Assembly: GCA_001600495.1 (NCBI GenBank)
Contig: BCKE01000012.1
Coordinates: 651,445-715,444 of the forward strand
Direction of reading: 5' to 3'
DNA: 64,000 nt
Source: Pilasporangium apinafurcum
Taxonomy: Eukaryota; Oomycota; Peronosporomycetes; Pythiales; Pythiaceae
A program made the translations under genes and the position numbers. Shown one piece after another: positions 21,706 through 32,768 of the stretch. Below the pieces are notes generated by a model. It searched no databases. It was not told the origin of the DNA and was given only the letters and a program-made list of their open reading frames with translations. Each line of letters opens with the position of its first letter. Position 1 is the first letter of the stretch.

Positions 21706-22996
21706 CTATGTCTTTGTCGCCAACAACGTTCGTTCGTTCTGAGTATTAGCATGTAGCCAGATTAATCGAAACTGATGAAAGTCGCGTGATAGGATGCTCA
21801 CTGCTTGGTCAAAAGATCCTTGGATTGCAGCTTGTGTTGGTTTTTTGCCCAATTTCAATGTAAAAACTACATGCGAGCCAGGAATCAGAAGATATGCAAT
21901 TGTGCGCATCAATTCTGCCATGTGCACAACACGAATGTTGATGTCGCATACGCATAATGAAAATCGCTCCATCTTCTCCAACTGATGAATGGCATCTTGT
22001 AACAAATGCTGAAGATGCACAATGGGCCGATTTGTCACCGGGATGGTCAATTCGCCAGGATCAACAGCTACAACACGTGCGCCATGCGCAACTAAACAGT
22101 CCGTCCAGCCACCCTAATGACCAATACAAAATCAGTAACATAAGATTGTCAAGATTCCCATGGATGCATAAATAGCAGCACGTACAGGCGACGCTCCGAC
22201 GTCCAATACATGGTCTCCAGGAGTGAGCATAATGTGATTCCGCAATACTTCCAGCATCTTAAAATACGCTCGACATGGAGCATCCGCGGCAATTGCTGGA
22301 TATCCAAGGTTTTCTATTTGGAAATTTTGACTTTCCTGCTGCTGATCGCCTTTCCCGATGCACTGTTCTGGATTGATTTCGCATTTATCTATAATCCCGA
22401 AATGGAAATAGGATGAGACGTTCGTCTGCATGGTAACATGTAGTTCCTTGGTGTAGTGCTTCGGGTGGATGCGATATCCGTACGCCTGCAAAATCGCCAC
22501 TAGTTTGAGTTGCAAGTGTTTCGGGAACGCCACCACACGGAACGTCGACGCTATCCAAATACGTCACCAGTAAATAAAATAGACACTGGTGTCAAAGGGA
22601 TGAAAAGCCGTGCATGGTTGCTGTTGTGCTCTCACCTTTTGCTTCCGTCATGTGTTGCGAGCGTGGAATCCATGATGCGTCGCTGCAGCTCCAGTTCAAT
22701 TGGTAAATTCGATGGGCAGCGATCCGACCGGTGCCCATTTCCTCCACTAACCGTCGGCGTAGCAATGCTGTTGTACTCACGAGACCATCCACTGGCAGGT
22801 ATTCCTGCACCGTTCGTCCTGTGTTGAGACGTGCATAAATGATTGGAGTGGCAATTGCTAGCACTTGTATTGGAGCACCTTCACACTGCAACTGCTGCAG
22901 TCGGTCGCGGAATCGGTCCACTTGTGTAGCTTCGGTGTGAATGGCGACGCAAGGATTTAGAATTTGCTGTTGCGAAGCTGATACATCAACCGCCAT
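21706..22996 (-). CDS. FtsJ-like (RrmJ-fold) RNA methyltransferase
   Basis: Three exons, complement(21706..22113, 22186..22550, 22636..22996), 377 aa. The SAM-binding motif I DVGASPGGWTDCL is rebuilt exactly across the second intron (DVGASP / GGWTDC), which is strong support for that join. It is followed by VVAVDPGEL and later VVFTLKLGKK, matching the K-D-K-E pattern of 2'-O-ribose methyltransferases such as RlmE and RlmM. The N-terminal 190 residues have no clear domain; RlmM-type enzymes also carry an N-terminal extension. Substrate (rRNA, tRNA or mRNA cap) is unknown. The frame before 22996 continues without an ATG, so this ATG is the start. Confidence 0.82.
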
Positions 22997-23741
22997 GTTT
23001 GAGTTCTTGAGCGCAAAAAATAACAAATTTCAAAAAATCCTAAATTTATGTGGTCCACTTTATTTACCCTCATTTCTCTTGGAATCAGGTAATTGGACCA
23101 GTTGACATTCGATCCTAAGAGACTGTTACCAAGGCACTCGAGATGGATCACATGAACTTATCAGCCCACTCGACAACGAGTTCTCAAATATTAACAGTCG
23201 CCGCAATCATGATATGCTCTGCAAAGCATCTTGATACCATGACATCATGACATCCAACTTTTACATTTTTTCATTTCTTTCAATATTTTATTATAGTCAG
23301 GTACAGACGCTGTAGATTATCTGTGTGTTGAGATCGCCCATTTATTTTACAGTTTAAGTCGATGTAATTCTGGCTGGTAACAAAAAATCGAGGCTTCTTT
23401 TGTCGTTAGATGACATCACTGTGGACGATTCTTGAAGCTTCCATTTCGTCAATCTGTTGACATCTAGGAGTGGGATCTATACGTGTATCTCTACGCCCTG
23501 TTTGCATCAGCAAAATTACGTGAACAAGCATTCTGCCATTGCATCGCCATGGACCCGTTTTGGTTGGTTTGTAGCCACCAAAGATCAAAAATCTGCGCAA
23601 ATCAACCACGTGAAACGGTTTGAGACAAGCGTCAAAACCCCAATAAACCAGCAAAAAACGAAAAAACCCCTGCCAGTTTCCAGTGATGATTCTTCTCTGT
23701 CACCCACCTCCTGTTTTTTGAAAGGCGTCGCAAATACTCAA
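22997..23741. other. Divergent intergenic region
   Basis: Lies between the FtsJ-type methyltransferase (-) and the lipase (+). It contains ATGTGGTCCACTTTATT at 23048-23064, found again at 45941-45957. The frame of the lipase is open upstream of its ATG (from about 23457) but holds no ATG there. Confidence 0.5.
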
Positions 23742-26600
23742 ATGGGGCAGAGAGCGCAAGAAGAACCATCAATGACACCACTTCTCGAATCAGCACCAGC
23801 TGCAAACACAACAAACAGACGAGAACCAATAGCTAGAACGTCATTGATACCACATATGATGACAGCAACAACAACAGCACCAGAGAAAGCAAAAGCAATA
23901 GAGGAAGACAGGAAACCACGTCCGCCACCATTGCAACTCCACTTCAGCAGAAAATCTGTAGTGATTCGTGCAAGAAGACGATGTTTTGAAGCTATTATGC
24001 TATGGGAGCTTGTGCTCCGTGGTTTTTTCGTGGAATTACCCAAGGTCTTGTATGCGCGTCTCGCGAGCTTGGAAAAAATGATTGCATTCTTCGTCGTTTA
24101 CGTCATGCTCCAGGCGCTGGCAATTCTGTGGGGCTTTCTGTTCAATGTTGGTGCGATATTAAGCGAAAACATGACCACGATTATCATGATGCCATTCATT
24201 CGGGCTGTATGCGTACTGTTCATCTATGTATCGGTGATGGGGATCGTTCTTTCGTTTGGAAGAACGACGTGGATCCTCACATGGCAGTCTTTAGAGAATT
24301 TCCCGCTGATTCGCCGAATCATTGCGATTGAATGCCGTCCACAGGCCGTGATCATCACGGTAGCAATACCATTACTAGCGATCTTGCCGAGTCTGATCTT
24401 GGTCCCACCGGCATGCAGTGCTGCAACCGCTGAAGAGTCGTGGATGAAAATTATTTGCGAAGAATCGTATCTCAAGTTTCTGAGCGATAAGCATCCTGTC
24501 TTCCAGCGAGCGCTGCGATTGTCAATGGCGATTACGATCGCTCAATTTATCCAACTTTGCCTCGAAATTCTTCCACACTGGCGCTGCTCGCTCTCAGGAT
24601 TATCCACGGCGTCAACATTTTTCTTAGGAGGGTGGCTACTATTGATGAACTTCCTTGGTGCGATCTGGGCTGTCGAATGGGTTGCACGCCATTTTGCGTA
24701 TAAGATTACACCACTGAGTAATCTCTCTCTACTGCATTGGGAAGTTGTAGGGATGGCCTTGCTAATGATGTGGATTCTCTGGTTTCTGGCCGTGACATAT
24801 CATACATTTGCGAACGTAAAAGAGTGCGAGCCAAGTCAGAAGGGACTAATCGGATTTTTCGAGCGCGTGAAGTTTACTTTTGTGTTCGGCCAAGCGATAA
24901 TCTTTCTCCGAGCTTGCTTCCATCCAAGTATGGGGTTTGTGCATGCCCAGTTAGAGCTCACAATCATCAACTTGCTCCTGCCATCCATCTATGTGATTTC
25001 GTTGATGATGCTGCGCATGGTGTGCTCGTTCACAATCAAATCTATCTCCATCAGTGTACCACTAGCATTAGGATTAGGAGCACTGATTTTTCAAGGGTCC
25101 AACATGACGGAAAAGCCGCATTCGCTATTTATTGTGAGCTTATTCCTATTTGATACATTTTTGCGATGGTCATCAACCGTATCATCGTTGAGTCGCATAC
25201 ATCGACTACCATATTTGCTTCAGCAAGCGTCGACAAAAACCAAAAAGCCGCTCGCAGGGCATAACACGGCGAAAAAGATGGTGGTTGTGGCGCTACTTTT
25301 GCTTTTGGCATTTATTGGCGTACTGTCTGCGTTTAGCATCTTGGCGGTTCTTCAGAAGAGTGCTCACTGGTTTCCGGATGCAACGTCAATCGCATATGAC
25401 GAGAACTCGATGCATATCCAGCACACTGCAATTGTGAAGCTTCATTTAGGTCTCACCAATGACACTTCAAAGTCCATGTCGTTGAACCAGCCCAAGTATT
25501 CAAGTTGCTCCAATCGCTGGAATGGCCTCGGCCTCGTGGATTTGGCTTTATTTGCTGAGGCGGCATACTTTGATCCTGAATCCAACGATATTCTGCAGTT
25601 TATCTCAACTATATTTGGCAATAATATGGACGTTATCAATATCAAACTTCCAGAATTGAACACAAAGACAGGATCAAAAATTGATTTTTTCGAGGCATAT
25701 ATTCCGTCACTCAACACAAGTGTTATATCCGTTAGAGGTACGGATATTTGGAGATTTACTGACTTCATTGAAGACGCCAAAATGTATTTCGAGCCCGTAG
25801 TATTTGCCGTGTTGTCGACAATCTTCCCGACCATTCGGATTTGGCCTGATGTAACTTTCTCGACGTTAATTGAACTGTACAGTGAATTGGTTTCACTATG
25901 CGGTATTCAGCACGAGTCATGGTATTACCATGAGCTCCTGGAGTATGTAAATTCCATCAAAGATCGCGATGTAGTGCTTACTGGTCATTCTATGGGTGGC
26001 GGTATCGCTCGTCTTGTGGGTTCCGTTCTTGGCAAAACATCGATTACGTTTTCGCCACCAGGTATTGTTCAAAGTTATAGCAAACTTGTTCATCACGTTG
26101 GCGGTCAATCAATGAAAGTGGAGCGAGCAAACCTTCATCATCAAAGTGTCGCCGTGATACCAGAATACGATCCCGTGACATTGATAGATGCCCAAGCGGG
26201 AATGATTCAAAAGATATCTTGCGACACACCCCATCTTTCCATGCAACTTTCTTGTCATATGCTGGAAGGAACTTTGTGCAATTTACTTGAACATTGTGGT
26301 GATACTACCGGGCGTATATCATCCTGTCGATTCCAGCATAAAATTACAAGCATTACCGAAAATCTCCTCCCAAAGTTAGCCATTGTGTGCTCTCCGTCTA
26401 CTGTTGTCCCAGTAGTTGTTACGTTTGCTATTATGTTATCAACATTGCTGCGTCGTCGCAGACTGTCCTCTCCACCACCATCTCCGGTACTTCACCGCAG
26501 AAGGAAGAGCAAATCACCAACAGGCAATCGCGTACGTTCGCGAGGAAGAAGTCGACCTCAGCATTCGTCGTCACGACAACGTCGAAGTTCAATTACCTAG
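23742..26600 (+). CDS. Polytopic membrane protein with class 3 lipase domain
   Basis: Single exon, 952 aa from the first in-frame ATG. After a disordered N terminus, residues about 85-545 hold roughly ten hydrophobic helices (e.g. AFFVVYVMLQALAILWGF, VVALLLLLAFIGVLSAF). The C-terminal half has a lipase-3-like alpha/beta-hydrolase fold with nucleophile elbow LTGHSMGGGIARLVG at about residue 745, a plausible oxyanion-side ISVRGTD and a candidate catalytic Asp in PEYDPVTLID. A last hydrophobic helix (VVPVVVTFAIMLSTLL) is followed by a strongly basic Arg/Ser-rich tail of about 45 residues. Probably hydrolyses acylglycerols or phospholipids at an internal or plasma membrane. Overall this resembles diacylglycerol-lipase-type proteins with an N-terminal membrane bundle, but the extra helices are unusual. 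Confidence 0.83.
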   Translation: MGQRAQEEPSMTPLLESAPAANTTNRREPIARTSLIPHMMTATTTAPEKAKAIEEDRKPRPPPLQLHFSRKSVVIRARRRCFEAIMLWELVLRGFFVELPKVLYARLASLEKMIAFFVVYVMLQALAILWGFLFNVGAILSENMTTIIMMPFIRAVCVLFIYVSVMGIVLSFGRTTWILTWQSLENFPLIRRIIAIECRPQAVIITVAIPLLAILPSLILVPPACSAATAEESWMKIICEESYLKFLSDKHPVFQRALRLSMAITIAQFIQLCLEILPHWRCSLSGLSTASTFFLGGWLLLMNFLGAIWAVEWVARHFAYKITPLSNLSLLHWEVVGMALLMMWILWFLAVTYHTFANVKECEPSQKGLIGFFERVKFTFVFGQAIIFLRACFHPSMGFVHAQLELTIINLLLPSIYVISLMMLRMVCSFTIKSISISVPLALGLGALIFQGSNMTEKPHSLFIVSLFLFDTFLRWSSTVSSLSRIHRLPYLLQQASTKTKKPLAGHNTAKKMVVVALLLLLAFIGVLSAFSILAVLQKSAHWFPDATSIAYDENSMHIQHTAIVKLHLGLTNDTSKSMSLNQPKYSSCSNRWNGLGLVDLALFAEAAYFDPESNDILQFISTIFGNNMDVINIKLPELNTKTGSKIDFFEAYIPSLNTSVISVRGTDIWRFTDFIEDAKMYFEPVVFAVLSTIFPTIRIWPDVTFSTLIELYSELVSLCGIQHESWYYHELLEYVNSIKDRDVVLTGHSMGGGIARLVGSVLGKTSITFSPPGIVQSYSKLVHHVGGQSMKVERANLHHQSVAVIPEYDPVTLIDAQAGMIQKISCDTPHLSMQLSCHMLEGTLCNLLEHCGDTTGRISSCRFQHKITSITENLLPKLAIVCSPSTVVPVVVTFAIMLSTLLRRRRLSSPPPSPVLHRRRKSKSPTGNRVRSRGRSRPQHSSSRQRRSSIT

Positions 26601-26624
26601 ATATATAATCCGAAAATGTACATT

Positions 26625-29144
26625 TTACTTCATCACACCAATGAATAGGCTTTCCAAACCGTCTGCTGAATGCAGTTGTTGATCTTCTTGGTTACGTTGT
26701 GTTGTTATTCGCGCATGTTGCACTCGTTTTGACGACTCATGTCCTTTTCCCTTCTTTTGATCCAAACACATTGGCTCACGTTGTGGTTTGGACATATTGC
26801 AAAGTATCCCACTAAGTTCTGATAGCCCATTGTTTGCAAGATGAAGACGAACTCGTTCTTCACGTTGCTCTCGTTGCTTTCTCAGTCGTTGTTTCTGCGC
26901 GAGTTTGATTTCGGCTCTTGTTTGTTCAGCGACATCCATTCGATTTACTAAATTCTCACGAGTAAATAGTGGAGGTAGTCCATTCATCTGTACATCACCA
27001 AACGCACTCTTTGATTGCCTTGAATCAGCTACGGTCATAAGCGGTCTTGACGGGGGAACTCTGCTTCGAGAGCTGCCTGTATTTTGCTGATCTCCAATTG
27101 ATGTTTGTGGATCTCTCGAACTGTACTTAATTTTGCTTTCTTGACATGAGGAAGCAATTGGATCACTTGTCGTACGAACCGATGGCACTAAACCCTTGGA
27201 TTCGAGGCCAAAGACGGGTGGAAGATTCTCCCTTACACTTTGTACGACTTTTGAGCTTAAAAATTTTCTATGCTGAGAGAGCTCCTTAGTATATTCATTC
27301 GTGCAAGACGATCGGCGCTCTTCCGAGGATCCAACGCGTTGTTGAAGGGGAAGAATCGAAAAGGATTGACCGAGTTGTGGAAGGTGTAACGAATGAGATG
27401 GATCTTGGGGTGTGTTGGTTTCTTCACTGCGGCCAACGATTTGCTTTTTCTCTTTTACATTTAGATAGTGAAGCCCAGGAAAAAGCACGTGTTCACATTC
27501 GGGGTGTGGACACGAATACATCTGCGATAAAATTGACCGGGACAGACAACTATCGTGAAATATATGCTAAGTACAATGACAGCAATGCTTATAGTCAGTC
27601 AAGCAGTAAATCCGTCATCCACACAAAAACTAAACATACTCCACACAGAAGTGATCGTATATCTGCTTGAATTCGAAGACTATGTCGGCAAATAACGCAT
27701 ATTCCTCCGGGATCGCCAAAAGTCTTAGCATTCTGAGCAGCCACCTTTTGCCCTCCAAGAATGGATAGAAGGTACTCCTGAACTGGAAACTTTTCACCTT
27801 GGTCAAGCTGGAGAAGTACATCGTAGTCATTGGTCGAAAGCTCTCGACTTTCAAGTTCTGATATCATCTCTGAACTAATCGCAGGCCGTCGATGAATCTC
27901 GCGGAGCGCAGGTATCCATGGATCCTTGGTATTTGTCTTCATTACAAAACTGTGATTTAGATGAACATTCGATTCTGTTTCAGATGTTCACATGCCCAAA
28001 AAAGCCAGTTAACATGCATTACAACACTATGAAAGGTAACATTTTGTAAAATGAATGCTGACTTACTGAAGCATCGCTCGCATAAGTCAGTGTTCTTGCA
28101 CTGAACACAACGATATCGCTGATTGCGGATCGGTTTCACCTGGCATTTCTTGCATGACACGTTCTTATGAACATTCGGCGCGCGATTTGCTACCTCGATT
28201 TCCTTTTTCAAGGCGGTTAGTGCTAGTTCACCCCAATCATGACGACAAAGCGGGCAAATGATGTTTTCTTTCGATTGTTTCCGGCTTTCCCCAAACACTT
28301 TCACTACACAATCCCAGTATATCAGTCGGGCTACAGTATACATTGACGCCAAGTCTAGTAGTTGTAGACCACGTACTGCACTCAATGTGGAAGCTATTGC
28401 CACATCCTTTCCTGCAGAATGTTAGCGGTTGATTGTTGTCCATGTCTTCTTGGCAGATCGCGCATACTTCACCTTCTACAAGGGGATGCTGTTCAACATC
28501 TGCATCTTCATCATTTGTTTCAGGGACTTCCGCTGCAGCTTCTTTACGTTTTTTCAAAAATGTACAGGCATGCTTTGGGGCAGTTATCCTGCCTTGCTGA
28601 TCCCGATAGTCACCACGAAGTAACATTTCAATCTAGGAAATGAGTGTCAGATTCGCGATGATTGAACAAACTACAACACATCTTCTGACCTCAGAATCAA
28701 TAAGTGATTTTTGCCACACAATAGGAGTTGTCGCTGGAACACGTAGGATCTACACAACCATCAATTTTCGTAAACTTACAGCAAAAAATCAGAAAACGCT
28801 GTCTAAATTCAGCAGCCTAGCACCTTGAGCATGACGAACAAGATATGAACACAAATCTCTGCATCCTTGCATGAACATGTTTGTAGAGATCCGATCAAAA
28901 CTCTATGTTTCTTTGCGCAGTTTTGTTCTTGTATCTGTTCCAACAGACATTCATTAATAACTAGTAAGTTATCGTTCAACTTCCCATCACGTTGAATCGT
29001 GTGAGAGCCAAATGAGCCAAAACTCACCACATATGACGTCGGTCCCGTGGTTTGCACCAGATACATGGTCGTCTGTAACGTTTCTTCCATCCGTTGCTTC
29101 ACCAATTCCGGCAATTTGGCGCGATACGTCACCAATCTCGCCAT
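26625..29144 (-). CDS. ZSWIM2: ZSWIM2-like E3 ubiquitin ligase (SWIM-RING-ZZ-RING)
   Basis: Six exons: complement(26625..27566, 27640..27974, 28067..28330, 28377..28632, 28690..28749, 28824..29144), 725 aa. Exon joins restore four zinc modules in the ZSWIM2/MEX order: SWIM (CSC...CVHILFVMLK, residues about 90-107), RING 1 (CAICQED...CGNSFHIEC...CPLC, about 181-250), ZZ (CKKC...CVQC...CERC...HLNHSF, about 272-312) and RING 2 (CVIC...LCGHIFHDSCL...CPHPEC, about 393-437). The ZZ His pair and the RING 2 CGHIFH appear only after splicing, which fixes those acceptors. The C terminus is basic and disordered, with a coiled region. Animal ZSWIM2 is an E2-dependent ligase linked to testis and apoptosis; the oomycete role is unknown. 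Shares a 264-bp divergent promoter with Derlin. Confidence 0.9.
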
Positions 29145-29255
29145 TTTGCCTGATCAATTGGCGCTCTTCCTTCCCTCCGATCTACCCGCGCTGGTTTGAC
29201 AAAAATAGTGACAACTTCAATGCGTAACCATCATAACCAACCATCACTCCTATTA

Positions 29256-29297
29256 TAACCCCTTTCTAATACGATAATGCGGTTATGAAAGGGGTTA
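29256..29297. repeat. Perfect 11-bp inverted repeat in a divergent promoter
   Basis: TAACCCCTTTC (29256-29266) and GAAAGGGGTTA (29287-29297) are exact reverse complements separated by 20 nt. They lie between the starts of the ubiquitin ligase (29144, -) and Derlin (29409, +). Confidence 0.75.
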
Positions 29298-29408
29298 CAC
29301 TGTCAGCACCAAGTGGCATCATTTCCGCGAGTATCTCGACCACGGGTGCATTACCTTCTCAATCACATTGCGCGAAGGTTTTGCGTGGCGATTCTAGAAG
29401 TTGAGAAG

Positions 29409-30607
29409 ATGAATGATCCGCTGGAATGGTACTATGAGATCCCGATCATCTCCCGGCTGTATCTGACGGGGTCTTTTTTGACGACCACGGCCTGTGCACT
29501 TGATTTGGTGTCACCTTTCTCACTCTACTTCAATTTCAATCTCATTTTCTTCAAAGGACAAGTGCGGCATTTGAGAAAGAGAATTATGCACTGTAAAGCC
29601 CTAATGGGATGGACTAACAGCTTACTGTCTCTGTTGTGATGTGTGCATTCTGTAGGTGTGGCGATTAGTGACCAATTTCATGTTTTTTGGGCTCTTCAGT
29701 CTCGATTTCCTCTTTCACATGTATTTCGTGTGCGTTACCCGAGCCATTTGCGTTGCCTATCTTCGTTTTGGTTTAAAATTTGCTTGATAAGCGATATTGT
29801 GCTGCTGTTGGTTATGTTATGTATGTTCGTCGTATTTACAGAGTGCGATACAGTCGATTGCTAGAGGAAGGTTCGTTCCACGGCCGTACCGCCGACTTCC
29901 TCTACATGCTGCTCCTGGGTGCATTAGTGATGATTGTAAGTGGCCAAACTTTAGTTCTCTCTTCAGCATTTCCCTTTAATATGGCTTCTTTTAATATTGT
30001 CATTGTATGCGCAAAAAATCTCAGCTGGTTGCGCCATTCGTCAGCATTCACTTTCTCGGTTCGTCGCTGACATTTATGATGGTCTACCTATGGGGTCGTC
30101 GTAATGAGCATGTCCGCATGAGTTTCCTCGGCCTCTTCCCATTCACAGCACCGTACCTGCCGTGGGTGCTCTTTTCGTTTTCCATTTTGCTTGGCAATAA
30201 CGCAACTACGGATCTGATTGGGATTATCGTGGGTCACATCTACTACTTCCTCGAAGGCAAGTTATGAACCACCAATGATTTAGATGATATCAATTATCGT
30301 GAATGATCATAAATATGCTTAATATGGTTGTTCTGGTCCTGTAGATGTGTACCCAACCATTGCCAGAATTCGCGGATGGAAAACCGAGCGACCACTAGCG
30401 ACTCCACGCATCCTGTAAGAATTCTATGCAAGTGATTTTGCGTCCACAGAGCTATGTAGTTTGCTTATTCTATAGCATGCTTCCTTCAGGAAATATCTAT
30501 TGGATCCACGTCCAGTCGTAGCTGAACAAGTAATTAACGATATGGCCCCTGGTCAGAACGACGCTGTGTTTTTGGATGACAACAACAATCACCCGCATAT
30601 CGACTAG
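29409..30607 (+). CDS. Derlin (ER-associated degradation factor)
   Basis: Rhomboid-like pseudoprotease of the ER membrane that helps move misfolded proteins to the cytosol for degradation. Six exons: 29409..29561, 29656..29729, 29842..29935, 30025..30256, 30345..30414, 30490..30607; 246 aa, the usual Derlin length. Derlin landmarks: [18 protein letters not shown] at the N terminus, [43 protein letters not shown] and [12 protein letters not shown]. The fourth intron begins with GC (AAG/GCAAGT) instead of GT: only this donor keeps the LEDVYP reading. The tail ends with acidic, Asn-rich residues. Fits functionally with the GH47 mannosidase 5 kb further on. Confidence 0.95.
30257..30344 (+). other. 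GC-AG intron of Derlin
   Basis: The donor is AAG|GCAAGT, the best-known context for GC donors, and the acceptor is TGTAG. No GT donor nearby keeps both frame and family sequence. Confidence 0.8.
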
Positions 30608-30830
30608 AGAGAAACAGTTTGGAGAATCCAATTGGCACTACACTATCTTAATCAATGCACATTGTCAATTTGTACCACAAAAGGGGTTCCTGTTTTAGAT
30701 TGAGGCACGATTTTTTTTTATGTTGCAAGCAAAAATGTATGAAGTTTATATTGATTGATGATCTTCTTGTAAATACTCGGATGTCAGATAATTACGTTGT
30801 GGCCACCTGAAAAACTAATCTGTGCTTTCC

Positions 30831-32519
30831 TTACCACTCTTGATCGACGGACATGAGTGGTGTCTTTGACTCCCGACGGAACCGTGGCACTTGCAGCATC
30901 AACAGGAACGAATTTCGGTCATCCTCATTGTTGTCGCCGTCCAAATCAAAGTCGTCGCTATCGGTGGACGATGCGTTTGCACGTCCAGTTGTTGAGGACT
31001 TTGAAGTCTCTGGGTTTTCTGTAGTCGAAGGCATTCCCGATCCGAGCCGACGTCGGAATAGCGGCGGCATCTTCGATACAATCCGAGACGCCGCAGAAGG
31101 CGGAGGCGTTGGTGGTTTGCTGGTGTCCTGTTTTACCCCAGTGTTCTCGAACTGCATGATTGGCACTGGCATCAACGCGTCATCCTTTGTGTCTTTCTTT
31201 GACGCTGTCAGCGACCGCTTCAGTGATGTCGGCATGGAAAAGATGGACTTAGATAACGAAGATTCCTCTTTGCCATCGGGGCTGGATTGTTCACACTCTG
31301 AAGTAGGTAGTTGGTTCACTTGTGCTTTCCCATCACCTTTATTTGCGCTAGTACTTGATCTCATGAGCGATGACATGGAAAACAAAGACTTGGGCTGTCG
31401 CTCTTCTTTTACTTCCGTATCGTTAGAAGGCTGATCAGCTTGACTTTTCACTTCTACCTTGGACGAACTAGTGTTTCCTCGTTTGAGTGATGGCATGGAA
31501 AACTTTGGCTTGATCGATTGTCTCAATGGTTCTTCTTTTGAGTTCGTACTAGTAGATGTAGTAGAAGAAACTGTATCCGCTGTGTCTTTCATTTGTGCCT
31601 CTTTCTTTGAACCGGCACTAACTTTCTTGATGATCGGAATGGAGAAAATGTCGCTTGGAAACAGCGACTTGGGCTGCGTTGCCTCCTTCAGGTCTGTGCT
31701 AGACAATCGCATGATCGCCACAGGGGATGCTGCTTGCTCATTAGTTTTGCTTTCACTGGCGTTTTTCTTACCGGAAGAAGACGTGCGCCGTATCGATGGA
31801 ATCGAAAATCTATCGGTCGAGAAGATAGAGGATGAGGATTTTGTCTGCTGTGAATCGCTGTTTTCTTTCTTAGTTTCGGTACTGGCTCGGCGCAGTCCAG
31901 GAATCGGCAATGCACCACTGCTACTGCTGTTGCTACTGCGCTTCGCTGCCACATCATCTGTATGCGATCGCTGAAGTGTTGGGATGGGCAACACCAGGGT
32001 AGTTTCTTCTGCGATCGAATTGGTCGTCTTCGCTTCCCTTGTGGACCCAGCGCTCGCTCGCTTTAGCGATGGAATCGTAAATTTACCGTCGCTCGTGGAG
32101 AAACTGCTCGCTTTGGATTTTTTTTTCTTCTGTTTCTTCTCCGTTGCGGAAGCGAAGCTGCTAGTAGATGTATTACCGTTGGTAGACGCCCCGCCAGTCA
32201 CTGCTCGTCGTAACAGCGGCGCATTAGCGAACATACCCGTCGCTTTCTTAGGCGGTTGGGTAACGGAGGAATGGGTTGTCTGCATGGATTTGCTGGAGGC
32301 AAAACCGACTTCTCCTATCATTTCAGGGTCAATATCGTGTGTCAGCACAGGGCTCATGCTGGGCAGCGTCGTCTGCATCATTGGATGCGCACTCATCGTC
32401 GGTCTTTTCGAGATGACAATTCGCTCGGCAGTGGAAATGGAGGAAACACCAGCGGCAGAAGTAATGGAAGCAGAAGCAGTAGGAGCGACTATGATCAACG
32501 AGGATGGATGGGCTGGCAT
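30831..32519 (-). CDS. Unknown disordered protein with ~13 basic phosphosite-like modules
   Basis: Single frame of 562 aa, no family recognised. It is Ser/Thr/Lys-rich with no globular domain, but built from about thirteen degenerate modules spaced 25-45 residues apart, each with a hydrophobic-proline lead and a basic-Ser/Thr core: LLRRAVT, PSLKRAS, PTLQRSHT, PGLRRAST, PSIRRTSS, PIIKKVS, PSLKRGNT, SSLMRSST, SLKRSLT, FRRRLGS, RFRRES and weaker ones. R/K-R-x-S/T is the core recognised by basophilic kinases such as PKA. The modules are joined by acidic or neutral linkers. An acidic patch (DDFDLDGDNNEDD) lies near the end. The stop is TAA inside GAGTG/GTAAGG, a good donor, so an extra 3' exon cannot be excluded. 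The next gene upstream on this strand is a PKA-like kinase. Confidence 0.75.
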   Translation of the reverse strand: MPAHPSSLIIVAPTASASITSAAGVSSISTAERIVISKRPTMSAHPMMQTTLPSMSPVLTHDIDPEMIGEVGFASSKSMQTTHSSVTQPPKKATGMFANAPLLRRAVTGGASTNGNTSTSSFASATEKKQKKKKSKASSFSTSDGKFTIPSLKRASAGSTREAKTTNSIAEETTLVLPIPTLQRSHTDDVAAKRSSNSSSSGALPIPGLRRASTETKKENSDSQQTKSSSSIFSTDRFSIPSIRRTSSSGKKNASESKTNEQAASPVAIMRLSSTDLKEATQPKSLFPSDIFSIPIIKKVSAGSKKEAQMKDTADTVSSTTSTSTNSKEEPLRQSIKPKFSMPSLKRGNTSSSKVEVKSQADQPSNDTEVKEERQPKSLFSMSSLMRSSTSANKGDGKAQVNQLPTSECEQSSPDGKEESSLSKSIFSMPTSLKRSLTASKKDTKDDALMPVPIMQFENTGVKQDTSKPPTPPPSAASRIVSKMPPLFRRRLGSGMPSTTENPETSKSSTTGRANASSTDSDDFDLDGDNNEDDRNSFLLMLQVPRFRRESKTPLMSVDQEW

Positions 32520-32741
32520 AGTAAGTACGTTCGATCGATTTGTCTAACTAAGCCAAGTTTCTCTCGGTTGTCTGTTTGTTGCAACGAAAAAGGGTGGGAA
32601 GTGATTGGCAACTTGGAGAATGGCAACTGCGCTCTTGGGCAGCACCGGTGACATTGAAAAACCCAACTGATATCAATCCAGTTTCTGGGTGATTTCCATA
32701 CCTTTACATACTCTACCCATCTAAAATCTATTTGCAATGTC

Positions 32742-32768
32742 AAAAACCCCATATTTTTATGGGTTTTT
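32742..32768. repeat. AT-rich hairpin
   Basis: AAAAACCC-C-ATA, a TTTT loop and TATGGGTTTTT: arms of 11 pairs with one unpaired C. It recalls the GGGTC/GACCC hairpin at 17928-17972 in base make-up, though not in sequence identity. Confidence 0.5.

Noticed and set aside
30853-32547. Three plus-strand frames opposite the repeat-module protein
   Set aside because: They are short, end at unrelated places and mirror low-complexity Ser/Lys codons; only the minus frame runs through the whole region.
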